Positions 18,739 to 25,710 of a DNA stretch of 26,488 nucleotides are shown in pieces. The number at the start of each line of letters is the position of its first letter. Within the stretch, counting starts at the first letter, position 1. Below the pieces are notes generated by a model that searched no databases, was not told the origin of the DNA, and worked only from the letters and a program-made list of their open reading frames with translations. This DNA comes from Martensiomyces pterosporus (taxonomy: Eukaryota; Kickxellomycota; Kickxellomycetes; Kickxellales; Kickxellaceae): NCBI GenBank assembly GCA_025201845.1, contig MU604086.1, positions 4,411 to 30,898 of the forward strand, written 5' to 3'. The translations under genes were made by a program, and so were the position numbers.

Positions 18739-19029
18739 GCGAAACCACACCATTTTCTCGTAGATATCTTGTGTACCAGGAATATATTGAAACGCCGAAG
18801 AGTAGTTTTGCCAGGCGCGTGCATTTTCCAGACAAGAAACCAAGTGGCATACTGTGCTTTTTCAACTCGCCAACACTGGGAATGCTTCACCGCATGGCAC
18901 GCCAGCAAGATCGGCAGCAGCAACAGGAAGCCATCCACATCCCTGCACCTTCAGGTCCACCCTTGTCTCTACACCTGCACCTAGCCATTCACAGATCCCA
19001 GCTGCATCACCACACGCACCCTTAAATAC
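18739..19029. other. Spacer between the SPP2-like gene and the Ty3 element
   Basis: This is the 3' flank of the G-patch gene up to the first LTR base. Open frames here are Gln/His/Pro-rich and show no motif. No target-site duplication matching the far side of the Ty3 element was found. Confidence 0.45.
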
Positions 19030-19248
19030 TGTAATGACTCTTCAGGCGGTTGGTGACTATGAAGCTTGTTTAAGTGATAATGGAAACTGTCCTAAAGAAA
19101 ACTAGGGAAAGCCAGACAATGGCCGGGTTAAATAGTAGAAGAGAGGTAAAGGATGAGGGGATAATTAGTAAGCAGAGAGACTTGGCTGCATAAGGGTGAT
19201 GGAGAAAGGTGGCGTCAGTGCACATGTTGGGGACCTGGATCCGCAACA
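19030..19248 (-). repeat. 3' LTR of the Ty3 element (219 bp)
   Basis: In element orientation it begins TGTTGCGGATCC and ends GTCATTACA, a TG..CA LTR. It shares with the other LTR long blocks such as TTTCCCTAGTTTTCTT, CTCTTCTACTATTTAA and TTATCCCCT. Differences are scattered along the whole length, so the two LTRs have diverged clearly since insertion. Confidence 0.88.
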
Positions 19249-19261
19249 TCACCCCCCCTCC
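19249..19261 (-). other. Polypurine tract (plus-strand primer site) of the Ty3 element
   Basis: On the element strand GGAGGGGGGGTGA directly precedes the TGTTG start of the 3' LTR. A purine run at this exact place is the standard plus-strand priming site and independently fixes the LTR boundary and element orientation. Confidence 0.8.
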
Positions 19262-19270
19262 ACATTGGAA

Positions 19271-20322
19271 CTAGGCTGCATTCTTGCTGAGGCTAGTCCA
19301 GTACTTGTCAATAGGAGTGACCGAGTTGAAGTTGGCGAAGGGCTCCCAAGTGTCGTCAGATGGAGCGTAGCCCTTCCAGCGCACCTTGTATTCGAACTCG
19401 CCATTATTGTCCTTGCGGTGCTTGATGATCTTGTCTACCTCGAACGATTCCTCGGTGAAGATGTCGCTGCTGGAGATGGGGATGAGGTCGCGCGGAGGAT
19501 ACCTGCGAGAGAGAGTCTCGCCATCCAAGTCTTGCAGCTCGTAGCTCCCACCTTGAGTGCGGCGGAGAACCTTGAACGGACCCTCGTTCGCAGGATCGGA
19601 CTTGGATGCGCGCACCTTATCCACAACCATGACGTAGGTGTTACGAGGGATGTAGACGACGCGGTGTAGTTTGTCGAAGCGTTGCTTGAGAGCTGCAGTG
19701 ACGGTTTCTGCTGCTTCGTGGATGGCAGGGAAGAGGACTTGCTGCATGAAGGCGGCATGCTTGGCCATGTTTTCAGCGTTCGGGGTTGCCTGCTCGACAG
19801 ACGAGTGGTCATCGAGGGCGTTGGGTGCTCTCCCGAACATGGCAGCAAATGGAGCAGTCTTGGTCCTTGGAGCGATCTTGGAGTTGATGCAGAACTGCGT
19901 GAAGGGAACGAAGAGCGACCAGTCCTTCTTGATGCCTCGAATTAGCTTGAGGATAAGGTGCTTGGCGGTGCGAACTGTTCTTTCGGCAGCGCCGTTGGCT
20001 CTCGGATGGTATGGCGTGATCAGACGGTGGTCAATGCCGGCTGAGGAAGTAATAGCCTTGACAATCCTGTTGACGAACTCTGTGCCGTTGTCAGACTGGA
20101 TTACTCGAGGGAAGCCAAAGTCGAAGAAGATCCTGAGGAGTGCCTCAGCAACGTGTGCGCCGCTCTTGTCGACTAGCGAGCGCAGAAGGACGAACCTTGA
20201 GTGGATGTCGATGACGACGAGAAGCCAATGTTGCTTGTCAGGCGACGTGGTGAAGGGACCAGCGAGATCGATCGCAATGTGGTCAAACGGCTGAATGGCC
20301 AGGATTGGTGTGAGGGGATGGA
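19271..20322 (-). pseudogene. Ty3 integrase core and chromodomain (downstream part of broken pol)
   Basis: Reading from about 20322, the frame starts with HPLTPILAIQPFDHIAIDLA and carries the integrase catalytic triad: Asp in IAIDLAGPF, Asp in IQSDNGTEF, Glu in PRANGAAERTV. The usual C-terminal part follows (YVMVVDKVRASK, GPFKVLRR, YELQDLDG) and then a chromodomain (IIKHRKDN..FEYKVRWKGY and DDTWEPFANF), which defines a chromovirus. Such chromodomains steer integration toward marked chromatin. The same frame stays open further right to 20911, but that part is out-of-frame RNase H sequence. A single extra base near 20321 separates this frame from the RNase H frame, so pol is broken here unless a frameshift is used. 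Confidence 0.9.
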
Positions 20323-21298
20323 TAGCCGCGGCGTGAGATGTTGTAGCGCAGGCACGGGACACAGGACTGGCAGATTCCCGTAGCGTCTTCGAGCATCTTG
20401 GGCCAGTGGATGCCGCGCTGCTGCAGGGCTTTGACGATGGCGCGGGGGCCAAAGTGGCCAAGGAGGTGCTGCTTGTACAGAAGCTGTGCGCGCTCCTCTG
20501 GTGTGGGGTCAGCTGCCGTGGTGGTAGCCATTCTGCGGAGCGTGAGAGTAGGGCGCGAGGCGTCCTCACCCCCCTCCGGAAAAAAGCGCGAGAGGGCATC
20601 GGGCAGAACGTTGCGGATGCCGGGGCGATGGAAGATGGCAAAGTCGTAGGCAAACACCAGGTCGTACCAGCCGATGAGCATGGGTGACAGCGACCGCTGC
20701 GTGTGCAGAAAGGTAAGTGCACGATGGTCGGTGAAGAGAGTGAAGTGTCTGCCCCAGAGGTAGCGGTGGAACTTGCGCAGCGCAAACACAATCGCCAGCA
20801 GTTCACACTTGGTGGCGCTGTAGTTCTTCTCGCTGGCTGAGAGTGCGCGGGCCTGGAAACTGATGTACTTCTTGGCGGCCGAATCTTCCTGCAGCTGATA
20901 TAGGACGGCACCGATGCCGACGTCGGATGCGTCAGTAGCTACAAAGAATCGGCGGGAGAAGTTAGGGTAGGCAAGTGGCGGAGCAGCATGGAGGATGTCT
21001 TTGAGGGCCTCGAATGCCTGTTTGCGCTCAGGCGTCCACTCTGCGGGAGGAATGCACTTGGAAGCACGGAGCTGGTCCAGAGGTGCCGTAAGCTTGGCGA
21101 CCATGGGGATGTGTTCTCTGAAGTAGTTCACGAACCCCAAGTAGGCCTGAATCTGCTTGCCGGTGGTTGGCGCGGGCCATTGGTCAGCTCGAATAAGGTG
21201 GCTGGCATCGATGGCGTGTCCGTACGCGCTGATGCGAAAACCTAGAAGGAGAAGCGATGACTGAAAAAAGTGACACTTTGGAATGTTTAGTATGAGTT
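20283..21298 (-). pseudogene. Ty3 RT thumb, RNase H and integrase zinc finger (upstream part of broken pol)
   Basis: From 21298 the protein text begins LILNIPKCHFFQ, the last RT palm segment, then WPAPTTGKQIQAYLGFVNYF (RT thumb). The RNase H follows, with its acidic residues in VATDASDVGIG (D), KCELLAIVFAL (E) and LFTDHRALTF (D). The integrase HHCC finger comes next (HLLGH and CQSCVPC). The 5' end is cut at 21298, where an inverted copy of the same RT region starts; the RT fingers and the YxDD palm are absent. The frame closes with a stop at 20283, after the one-base slip at about 20321. Confidence 0.92.
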
Positions 21299-21607
21299 GT
21301 GCAACAGGCAGCTGAGAAACTGAACGCTGCAAAACTCATACTAAACATTCCAAAATGCCACTTTTTCCAGTCATCACTTCTCCTTCTAGGTTTTCGCATC
21401 AGCGCGTACGGACACGCCATCGATGCCAGCCACCTTATTCGAGCTGACCAATGGCCCGCGCCAACCACCGGCAAGCAGATTCAGGCCTACCTGGGATTCG
21501 TGAACTACTTCAGGGAACACATACCCATGGTCGCCAAGCTCACTGCACCCTTGGATCAGCTCCGTGCCTTCACGCGCATTCCTCCCGCAGAGTGGACGCC
21601 TGGGCGC
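21024..21607. repeat. 275-bp inverted repeat of Ty3 RT sequence with a 34-bp spacer
   Basis: The arms 21024-21298 and 21333-21607 are reverse complements with about 18 substitutions and no indels (my count by eye, about 93% identity). Most differences are silent: the translated arms differ at only about four residues near the outer end. The spacer 21299-21332 belongs to the plus-strand RT reading frame. Confidence 0.92.
21299..21607 (+). pseudogene. Inverted RT fragment of a second Ty3 copy
   Basis: The plus strand reads QQAAEKLNAAKLILNIPKCH, then the same RT end as the minus copy: the LLLLGFRISAYGHAIDASHL and WPAPTTGKQIQAYLGFVNYF blocks, ending at PPAEWTPG. It extends about 11 residues further into the RT palm than the minus copy. 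At 21608 it stops abruptly at the first base of the 122-bp LTR-like repeat. Its own frame has no stop. Confidence 0.9.
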
Positions 21608-21729
21608 TGTAGAACATCTGACCTGAGACTCAGCAGTTCGACTTTATAAAAGGCTATTCTGAAAGCATGCCAGCTTTCAGTCTCAGGCACTAGTGGTTCA
21701 GTATGTCGTGGAGCCCAAGATACACAACA
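21608..21729. mobile_element. 122-bp LTR-like repeat, copy 1 (inside the Ty3 element)
   Basis: It begins TGTAGAAC and ends ATACACAACA (TG..CA ends). It contains TTTATAAAAGG and a perfect hairpin CTGAAAGC-ATGCCA-GCTTTCAG (21659-21680), bracketed by CCTGAGACT and AGTCTCAGG. It sits exactly between the inverted RT fragment and the truncated end of gag. A near-identical unit occurs at 24246-24366. It could be a very short solo LTR (TRIM-like) or another small mobile repeat. No target-site duplication is evident. Confidence 0.78.
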
Positions 21730-22388
21730 GGGGTAACCCAATCTTGGGCTTCCAGCGGTAGGCTGGGAGGAAGCAGGCGCGCCCAGGAACTGTCGCAGTC
21801 AATGCCGTGCTTCAAGACTGCCAGCTCAAACTCCCTCACAAAGTCCTCGGTATCATGAATAAACTCTTCCCCTTTGCCGAAAAAGGGAAGGTCGCGAGGG
21901 ACAACCGTTTTGTCCTTGCTTAAGGGAGCACTCGCGGTGAGACCGCGGAGGTCTACAGCCAGAGTGAATGGCGTGTCTGCCAGCGCCATTGAAGATAGTG
22001 GAGCGACTCCGTATCTTGGAGTGGTGAAGACGTCGTCGATTGGCGTCTCTGGGAAGCGCACCGTGCTGTGCTCAGCTGCACGAGCGTCCTCTAACTGCTT
22101 CTGGAGGACTTGAATGCGTATCTGCTGAGCCTCGATGGACTCCCTGGTCTCATCCATCTGAGCCTGGTACTGTGCGCGCTCGGCAGCGTGCTGACAGGTC
22201 ATTGGTGTTGACATGAAGTCAACCTGGGCGGCGATCCGGTTGGCTTGATAGATGCCAAGCTCCTGGCGGCTGACCTAGAGGAGGTACTCTTAGCGGTCAT
22301 CCTCGGAAAGACCTTGGACATGAGCCCTGACGGCCTGCCTGCTGAGCAACTCGTTGCCGTGGCTGCTGGTTGGGTCAAATAGGGAAGA
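21730..22388 (-). pseudogene. Ty3 gag remnant
   Basis: From about 22388 leftward a frame reads LFDPTSSHGNELLSRQ, is cut by TAA and then TAG, and goes on as VSRQELGIYQANRIAAQVDF, then MSTPMTCQHAAERA (ATG at 22214). A Gln/Glu-rich coiled coil and a capsid-like block follow (LPFFGKGEEFIHDTEDFVRE, WARLLPPSLPLEAQDWV). Similar blocks open the capsid of fungal Ty3 Gags. Both stops follow CGC or CTC and could each come from a Gln codon by one C-to-T change. The 3' part, with nucleocapsid and protease, is gone, replaced at 21729 by the LTR-like repeat. Confidence 0.78.
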
Positions 22389-22606
22389 TATAATGGCTTT
22401 TCAGACCAGTGGTGACTATGAAACTTGTTAGATGATAATAGAAACTGTCCTGAAGAAAACTAGGGAAAGTCACGCAATGGCCGGTCTTAAATAGTAGAAG
22501 AGAGGTAAAGGATTAGGGGATAATTACTAAGCAGAGGGGCTTTGCAGCATAATGGTGATGGAGAAAGGCGGCATCGGTGCATATGTTGGGGATAGGATCC
22601 ACAACA
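22389..22606 (-). repeat. 5' LTR of the Ty3 element (218 bp)
   Basis: In element orientation it begins TGTTGTGGATCC at 22606 and ends GCCATTATA at 22389, so the terminal CA has become TA. It matches the 3' LTR over its whole length, with scattered substitutions. A CTATTTAAG box lies mid-LTR. No clear tRNA-complementary primer site (TGG...) directly follows it. Confidence 0.86.
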
Positions 22607-22663
22607 GAAGATAAACCATGTTGTGACTTCTCCCCGTTGTGGCTTCGTCTCCAACGTTTTCAT

Positions 22664-22851
22664 TGTTGTGGATTCATTTCCGAAACGTTCTCCTTACTGC
22701 ATCCTTCTTACTGCCCGTTTCTTCATTCATTGCTTTCCTTTTGGCCATTTAAGGCCAGACATCGCTGAGTTTTCCCTAGTTTTCTTCAGGACAGTTTCCA
22801 TCGTCACCCAACAAGCTCAATAGTCACCAAGCTTCCTAAAGATCCATTACA
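22664..22851 (+). repeat. Solo LTR of a related Ty3 subfamily (188 bp)
   Basis: Opposite in orientation to the neighbouring element, it begins TGTTGTGGATTC and ends AAGATCCATTACA. It shares the second half with the chromovirus LTRs (CATTTAAGGCC, TTTTCCCTAGTTTTCTTCAG, AGTCACC) but differs in the first half. No internal element sequence follows, so it is solo or part of a rearrangement. No flanking duplication is visible. Confidence 0.78.
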
Positions 22852-22917
22852 GTTGCAGCGGCGAGAGAGACAAGAACACGCAGTGTATGATGAACTTTTG
22901 GCTGTTCACCAAAAAAA

Positions 22918-23042
22918 GTAGTGGATCTTTAGGAAGCTTAGTGACTATGAAGCTTGTTGGGTAACGATGGAAAATGTCCTGAAGAAAACTAGGGAAAAAC
23001 CGGCAATGGCTGGCCTTAAATAGCAAAAGAGAGGCAAAGAAT
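22918..23042 (-). repeat. Truncated LTR fragment, inverted relative to the solo LTR
   Basis: It matches the end half of the solo LTR at 22664-22851 in reverse complement (GGATCTTTAGGAAGCTT, AAGCTTGTTGGGTAACGATG, GAAGAAAACTAGGG, GGCCTTAAATAG) and breaks off near 23042. With the solo LTR it makes an inverted pair around a 66-bp spacer. Confidence 0.75.
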
Positions 23043-23203
23043 GCAGCTGTCAAACATCAAGAAGACACGTAGTGAGTCCTAAGGTATATTCAGATAAAGA
23101 CAATTGTGAAGACGAAAACGAAGGCAAAGAACTAGTGGAAAGATTCTGGATAGGCCGGCCTTTATATAGAGCGGCGTAAAGATGCAGTAAGGCAGAGAGT
23201 GGC
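23043..23203. other. 3' flank of tubby-like gene copy 1
   Basis: A short spacer with an A-rich stretch (23093-23130) and GGCCGGCCTTTATATAGAGC (23153-23172), a TATA-like string on the plus strand. No coding frame follows it. Confidence 0.4.
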
Positions 23204-23788
23204 TTAGAGTCCGACACACATCGTAGTGCTACCAATAGCACCCGATGACATGCGATTGTTATTAATATTACTACTACTACTACTGCGGCTATTCTCTGCC
23301 TGTCTATACAGCTCCAGCTTGCACGTCAGCAGTATGAGACACAGCAGTGTGTCGTCTACATCTCTCTGAAGTTCCAGATGACCCAGTACCCGCAGGCTCA
23401 GATGCACGTGCGTAAACGTGGCAATCTTGTTACCACTAGCATCCTCCAGGTTCAGCTTGCTGCTGAAGGCTGACTGTTTCCAGGTGTACTTGCGCCCAGA
23501 GAAATCGCTAAATTCCAAGTTCTGTCTAAGTCCCGTGTATTTCCCAGTAACCGAAGAGCCCTGACCGGCGATTGTTAGCCGTCTCTTTGAAAAGCCCTCT
23601 AATCTTCCCGAAAGCACTGACTTTTCATCTGTGCCTATAGACAGAGAAAGGTCGCGGTGATCGACTGTTGCTTGAAAGTCTGGTGTACGGTTCGGAACAT
23701 GTGCATATCCGTCAAAACTCCCGCGGTATACTGCTGATTTCTTTTTGGACCACCGCGACGGTTCGACGAAAGTAAAGGTCTTGACCAT
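23204..23788 (-). CDS. Tubby-like/DUF6593-like fungal protein, copy 1 (194 aa)
   Basis: A small single-domain protein. Beta-rich segments run from ~5 to 160: SAVYRGSFDGYAH, ATVDHRDLSLSIGT, YTWKQSAFSSKLNLEDASG, NKIATFTHVHLSLRVLGHLE, and a final hydrophobic helix DVDDTLLCLILLTCKLELYR. This pattern (strands, then Y.W, a 'G..IA.F' strand, 'G.LE', and a buried helix) resembles the tubby C-terminal-like fold of fungal DUF6593 proteins; the family is inferred by pattern. The tail (SRSSSSSNINNN) is low complexity from a CTA-triplet run at 23270-23288. A paralog starts beyond the right edge and ends at 26215. A TATA box lies about 130 bp before the ATG. The function of such proteins is unknown; membrane-lipid binding is known for tubby domains in general. 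Confidence 0.72.
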   Translation of the reverse strand: MVKTFTFVEPSRWSKKKSAVYRGSFDGYAHVPNRTPDFQATVDHRDLSLSIGTDEKSVLSGRLEGFSKRRLTIAGQGSSVTGKYTGLRQNLEFSDFSGRKYTWKQSAFSSKLNLEDASGNKIATFTHVHLSLRVLGHLELQRDVDDTLLCLILLTCKLELYRQAENSRSSSSSNINNNRMSSGAIGSTTMCVGL

Positions 23789-23840
23789 GCTTTCCGATAG
23801 TAGTAGTGCAAAAAATGGCTGGTTTGGTAGTTAGGCTGGC

Positions 23841-23843
<3 letters not shown>

Positions 23844-23879
<36 letters not shown>
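23844..23879. repeat. (GA)18 microsatellite in the 5' region of tubby-like copy 1
   Basis: Thirty-six bases of uninterrupted GA, read as CT repeats on the gene's strand, lie 56-91 bp upstream of its ATG, between the TATA box and the start codon. CT-rich tracts are common at fungal transcription starts. Confidence 0.95.
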
Positions 23880-23882
<3 letters not shown>

Positions 23883-23917
23883 GAGAAGCAAGAGAGGTTT
23901 GCTGCGTTGGGCATCCG

Positions 23918-23925
23918 TATTTATA
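23918..23925 (-). promoter_or_regulatory. TATA box of tubby-like copy 1
   Basis: TATAAATA on the minus strand, 130 bp before the ATG at 23788, with the CT repeat between them. Confidence 0.55.
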
Positions 23926-24035
23926 CCAGACCACAAGGACACGGAAGGCATTTGAAACCAGGGGTGACGGCATCAACTGACCGCCGGCGTTGACACGTGT
24001 GGTTTCTGAAATGCGGTTGTTGCATCCCGTTTTGG

Positions 24036-24043
24036 TATATAAA
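24036..24043 (+). promoter_or_regulatory. Divergent TATA box, plus strand
   Basis: TATATAAA on the plus strand, 40 bp before an ATG at 24083 and about 110 bp from the minus-strand TATA box, giving a possible two-way promoter. Confidence 0.4.
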
Positions 24044-24082
24044 ACAGGAGATAAGCCGATTCTCGGCTCTTCCTTTGCAAAA

Positions 24083-24190
24083 ATGACGGCATCGGACATG
24101 ATTTTCACAGGCACACCATTTGCCACATTTGTAGCGGCGCAGCGTGATTATTCATTGATTGATTATCGGCTGAAGCCTAAACCAATCCCT
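24083..24190 (+). pseudogene. Start of a small plus-strand ORF cut by the DIRS-like element
   Basis: ATG at 24083 in the context CAAAAATGACG, followed by 36 codons (MTASDMIFTGTPFATFVAAQ, then DYSLIDYRLKPKPIP), before the first base of the element at 24191. It follows a TATA box by 40 bp. The frame runs on 20 codons into the element before a stop. I do not recognise the protein, and it may be chance. Confidence 0.3.
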
Positions 24191-24208
24191 GTTGGCTTCC
24201 AAGCCGTC

Positions 24209-24437
24209 CTCGGTTGGCATAGGCCCTTACCAGGGCCGTACAACATGTAGAGTTCCTGGCCTGAGACCCAGAAATTCGACCTTATAAAAGGCTATTCTGA
24301 AAGTATGCCAACTTTCAGTCTCAGGCACTAGTGGTTCAGCATGTTGTGGAGCCCAGATACACAACATAGCACTTTATCTTGTGTAGAATTTACTATAAAA
24401 AGGAAATGAAAATGCCACCTCTCTTGGTTCCCCATCC
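24209..24437 (+). repeat. Left inverted terminal repeat of the DIRS-like element, interrupted
   Basis: CTCGGTTGGCATAGGCCCTT, then ACCAGGGCCGTACA (to 24245), and after a 121-bp insertion AGCACTTTAT, GTAGAATTTAC, AAAATGCCACCTCTCTT and GTTCCCCATCCC. The right end of the element carries the same sequence in reverse complement, uninterrupted. An extra 18 bp outside the repeat (24191-24208, GTTGGCTTCCAAGCCGTC) belongs to the element, because it recurs in the internal complementary region. Confidence 0.88.
24246..24366. mobile_element. 121-bp LTR-like repeat, copy 2 (nested in the DIRS left terminal repeat)
   Basis: It begins TGTAGAGT, ends ATACACAACA, and contains CTTATAAAAGGCTATTCTGA. It matches the unit at 21608-21729 throughout. 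Its hairpin reads CTGAAAGT-ATGCCA-ACTTTCAG: the innermost C-G pair of copy 1 has become T-A, which keeps the pairing. The intact right terminal repeat shows that this unit inserted between GTACA and GCAC of the left one. The exact target duplication is unclear (ACA before, T after). Confidence 0.85.
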
Positions 24438-25347
24438 CTTCCAAAGCCGTCGTAGCACTAGTATCATTTCTGCTGCATCAGCAGTTTATACTCAAGCCAT
24501 TCTACGGTTTTATCTCCTTTCCATTCTTTCACTGAACAATGAGCAACCATCCAAACTCGCGCGCATGGTCGCCGAACATTTACAGCTCCCCCTCCCAGAG
24601 GGCAGCGCACAGGACGACGGTGGTGGGGATCACACCTCGTCAGAAGTTCACTCAATGGACACAGACTCCACGCCATTGGCCATGGAGCACGCACATAGCT
24701 ACCACCACGTCGAGGAACCAATTGAGGCCTTCCTCGATGAGTGCAGCGAGCAAGACAACTCCTTCACCAAGCTCGAAACCATCTACCCGCACCCAAATGT
24801 GGGTGCATTTAAACCACGCTCACCGGGAGACATCCTCGCAAGCCAATCACAGGCCAAGCACATCAAATACAAGGACACCCTTGTTGGAGCAAACCATCTC
24901 CGTTCTGTCACAGCACTGTTCACCGGTGGCTACTCCCTCATATCCTCCTCCCTCCCGGACAACTCCGATATCATGGAGGAGTACTTTCTTTTACAAAGGC
25001 GCACCATCGACGCCTGTCTCCAAGAAGCCGATAAGATTGAACGCGGTGTGGTGGAAAATCTCCTCAGGCAACTCGGGTTCCCCGAGCACATTCGTACTCA
25101 AGTCAACCGAAAAGACACAATGGAGATTCGCGATGAGGGCCTCACAAGCGCCCTGCAGGAATACGTCAACCACAAACAATTGGCCGATCTCCACCGCCGT
25201 CCACAGTACACGTCGTACAGGGGAAATGGACAAAGCGGCCGCAACAGAGGCTGCGGCTGCGGATGCGCATTCAGGCAGAACATCCGCAACCAATACCAGA
25301 ACCGCTGCAACAGCAGCAGGCGCTACGGAGCAAGCCAGAAGAACTGA
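24379..25347 (+). CDS. Gag-like ORF of the DIRS-like element
   Basis: The frame is open from 24379, but the first ~20 codons lie in the terminal repeat, so translation more likely starts downstream, for example at Met63 (24565, MVAEHLQLPLPEG). The rest is acidic at first, with a helical core (MEEYFLLQRRTIDACLQEAD, ENLLRQLGFPEHIRTQV, LTSALQEYVNHKQLADLH) and a basic Arg/Gly/Asn/Cys-rich tail (YRGNGQSGRNRGCGCGC) suited to nucleic-acid binding. This is the expected make-up of a Gag-like first ORF. No CCHC knuckle is seen. It overlaps the next ORF (25263 on) in another frame, as is usual in these elements. It is intact and could in theory be made. Confidence 0.65.
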   Translation: MCRIYYKKEMKMPPLLVPHPFQSRRSTSIISAASAVYTQAILRFYLLSILSLNNEQPSKLARMVAEHLQLPLPEGSAQDDGGGDHTSSEVHSMDTDSTPLAMEHAHSYHHVEEPIEAFLDECSEQDNSFTKLETIYPHPNVGAFKPRSPGDILASQSQAKHIKYKDTLVGANHLRSVTALFTGGYSLISSSLPDNSDIMEEYFLLQRRTIDACLQEADKIERGVVENLLRQLGFPEHIRTQVNRKDTMEIRDEGLTSALQEYVNHKQLADLHRRPQYTSYRGNGQSGRNRGCGCGCAFRQNIRNQYQNRCNSSRRYGASQKN

Positions 25348-25710
25348 CAGAAACAGTTGCAATGATCGCCAAGCCCCATCTACCGCTTGGTAGGCGCCTG
25401 CAAGCATTCACCAACCAATGGGCAAAAATAACTATGTCAAAGTGGGTGATGAACACAATAACAAGCGGACTGCGCCTCCAGTTCATACAGAACCCACACC
25501 AACACCAACCACCGACCTTGTCCCGCGGAGGCCAAACCACGCAGATCCTGGACGCAGCAGTGCGGGAACAGCTGGACAACGCGGCATTGACTGAGATGCC
25601 GTCACCAGAAGGGCTTTTTCTCTCACGCTTCTTTGCGCTGCGCCAGCCAGACAAGTGGCGCCCCCTTCTGGACGCTCGCCCCCTGAACAAGCATCTCCCG
25701 CACACAGCCA
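25263..25710 (+). pseudogene. DIRS-type reverse transcriptase, N-terminal fragment
   Basis: In the frame after Gag: LGRRLQAFTNQWAKITMSKW, VMNTITSGLRLQF, then a linker helix, SRFFALRQPDKWRPLLDARP and LNKHL. The string G.RL..F...W..I....WV...I..G..L.F, followed by SRFF...K..K.RP.LD.R.LN, is characteristic of the start of DIRS/Ngaro-type RTs. The catalytic palm (the aspartate-containing motifs) is absent because sequence after LNKHL changes to recombinase in another frame at about 25700. The shadow frame stays open to 26015 but no longer encodes RT. Confidence 0.82.

Larger units (their letters stand above)
19030..22606 (-). mobile_element. Defective Ty3/Gypsy chromovirus, internally deleted and rearranged
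   Basis: Two direct LTRs (19030-19248 and 22389-22606) flank minus-strand remains in the order gag, [gap], RT end, RNase H, integrase, chromodomain. A polypurine tract lies next to the 3' LTR. Protease and most of RT, including the YxDD active site, are missing. The gap instead holds an inverted extra RT fragment (21299-21607, plus strand) and a 122-bp LTR-like repeat (21608-21729). Gag has two stops and pol has a frameshift. The outer 5-bp flanks (AATAC left, GAAGA right) do not match, so either the copy has been rearranged or the LTRs come from two insertions. It cannot move on its own. Confidence 0.9.

Noticed and set aside
21024..21607. Assembly artefact explaining the RT palindrome
   Set aside because: The arms differ at about 18 sites and the spacer is real RT coding sequence, so a fold-back of one molecule does not explain it.
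19030..22606. An intact autonomous Ty3 element
   Set aside because: Protease and most of RT are missing, gag has stops and pol has a frameshift.
23821..23900. GA-rich reading frame encoding a Leu-Ser repeat protein (minus strand)
   Set aside because: The (GA)18 repeat lies upstream of a better-supported ATG; the Leu-Ser run is a by-product of the microsatellite.
24539..25393. A second long frame overlapping the Gag-like ORF, starting MSNHPNSR
   Set aside because: Thr/Ser/Pro/Arg-rich text typical of an out-of-frame reading; the other frame carries the helical, acidic-to-basic Gag-like pattern.
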